A DNA stretch of 34,139 nucleotides from an uncultured Chlorobiaceae bacterium (GTDB taxonomy: Bacteria; Bacteroidota; Chlorobiia; Chlorobiales; Chlorobiaceae). The notes under the pieces were generated by a model. That model was not told where the DNA came from, searched no databases, and was given only the letters and a program-made list of their open reading frames with translations. Position 1 is the stretch's first letter. The number at the start of each line of letters is the position of its first letter. Shown here piece by piece: positions 34,106-34,139 of the stretch. The position numbers and the translations under genes are program-made. The DNA is taken from assembly GCA_903865705.1 (NCBI GenBank), contig CAIPKT010000133.1, positions 1 to 34,139 on the forward strand, written 5' to 3'.

Positions 34106-34139
34106 TCACTTGGAAGGCTGATATGGCTTGTCCAGCCAC

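Noticed and set aside
34034-34139. Intact tnpB gene entering from the right edge
   Set aside because: The tail frame has an in-frame stop at 34106-34108, so only a short remnant is supported.
1-34139. CRISPR array, tRNA or rRNA gene
   Set aside because: No regularly spaced repeats and no tRNA-like cloverleaf sequence was noticed on reading either strand.

Overview
The window looks like a chromosomal segment of a green sulfur bacterium (Chlorobiaceae; Chlorobium/Pelodictyon-like). The best evidence is the right-hand end: a Rieske protein and a single-chain cytochrome b with b6-type haem spacing lie beside a carotenoid 1,2-hydratase (crtC). A CruA-type lycopene cyclase lies further left. This gene set fits Chlorobi. 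The species cannot be fixed from the sequence alone.

Layout: (1) 1-1300 is the 3' part of an NADPH-dependent glutamate-synthase-small-subunit/NfnB-like flavoprotein, followed by a terminator. (2) 1423-5368 is a nickel/cobalt uptake locus on the plus strand: nikR, an outer-membrane protein, and an ECF-type transporter (cbiM with a fused N-like tail, cbiQ, cbiO). Two similar NikR-box candidates precede the outer-membrane gene and cbiM. (3) 5365-9203 is an accessory island. It contains the right end of an IS200/IS605-type element, a broken PHP-domain gene, a minus-strand cluster of integron-like cassettes with two clear attC sites and no integrase (a GIY-YIG protein and a 59-residue protein), and a plus-strand AbiEi/AbiEii-like toxin-antitoxin pair with nested operator repeats. 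The two ends of the island carry consecutive pieces of one transposon tail, overlapping by AGCT, as if about 3.7 kb had entered an older IS remnant.

(4) 9250-11822, minus strand: a DUF1499 protein, a NYN/LabA-type protein with a C-terminal S1-like part, and an HlyD/MacA-type adaptor. (5) 11992-13138, plus strand: hisI and menG/ubiE. (6) 13221-17972, minus strand: lolD-like ABC ATPase, cruA, ligA and a VanZ-like membrane protein. (7) 18259-21782 is an arsenic locus on the minus strand: arsR, then thioredoxin-like protein, ArsP-like permease, arsC and acr3. Matching 20-bp operator candidates precede arsR and the thioredoxin gene at the same distance from their start codons. (8) 21947-24905: modABC for molybdate, with a ModE-type box upstream. 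(9) 24987-26908: an SDR oxidoreductase and three small envelope proteins resembling YqjD/YqjE/YqjK. (10) 27072-30554: a very long GH13 protein, ending at strong terminators. (11) 30722-33792, minus strand: petC-petB and crtC. (12) 34000-34139: a second IS200/IS605 tail.

Together the conserved part covers metal uptake (Ni/Co, Mo), arsenic resistance, quinone, carotenoid and cytochrome functions of photosynthetic electron transfer, DNA ligation and glucan metabolism. The variable part is concentrated at 5.4-9.2 kb. No tRNA, rRNA or CRISPR array was seen.
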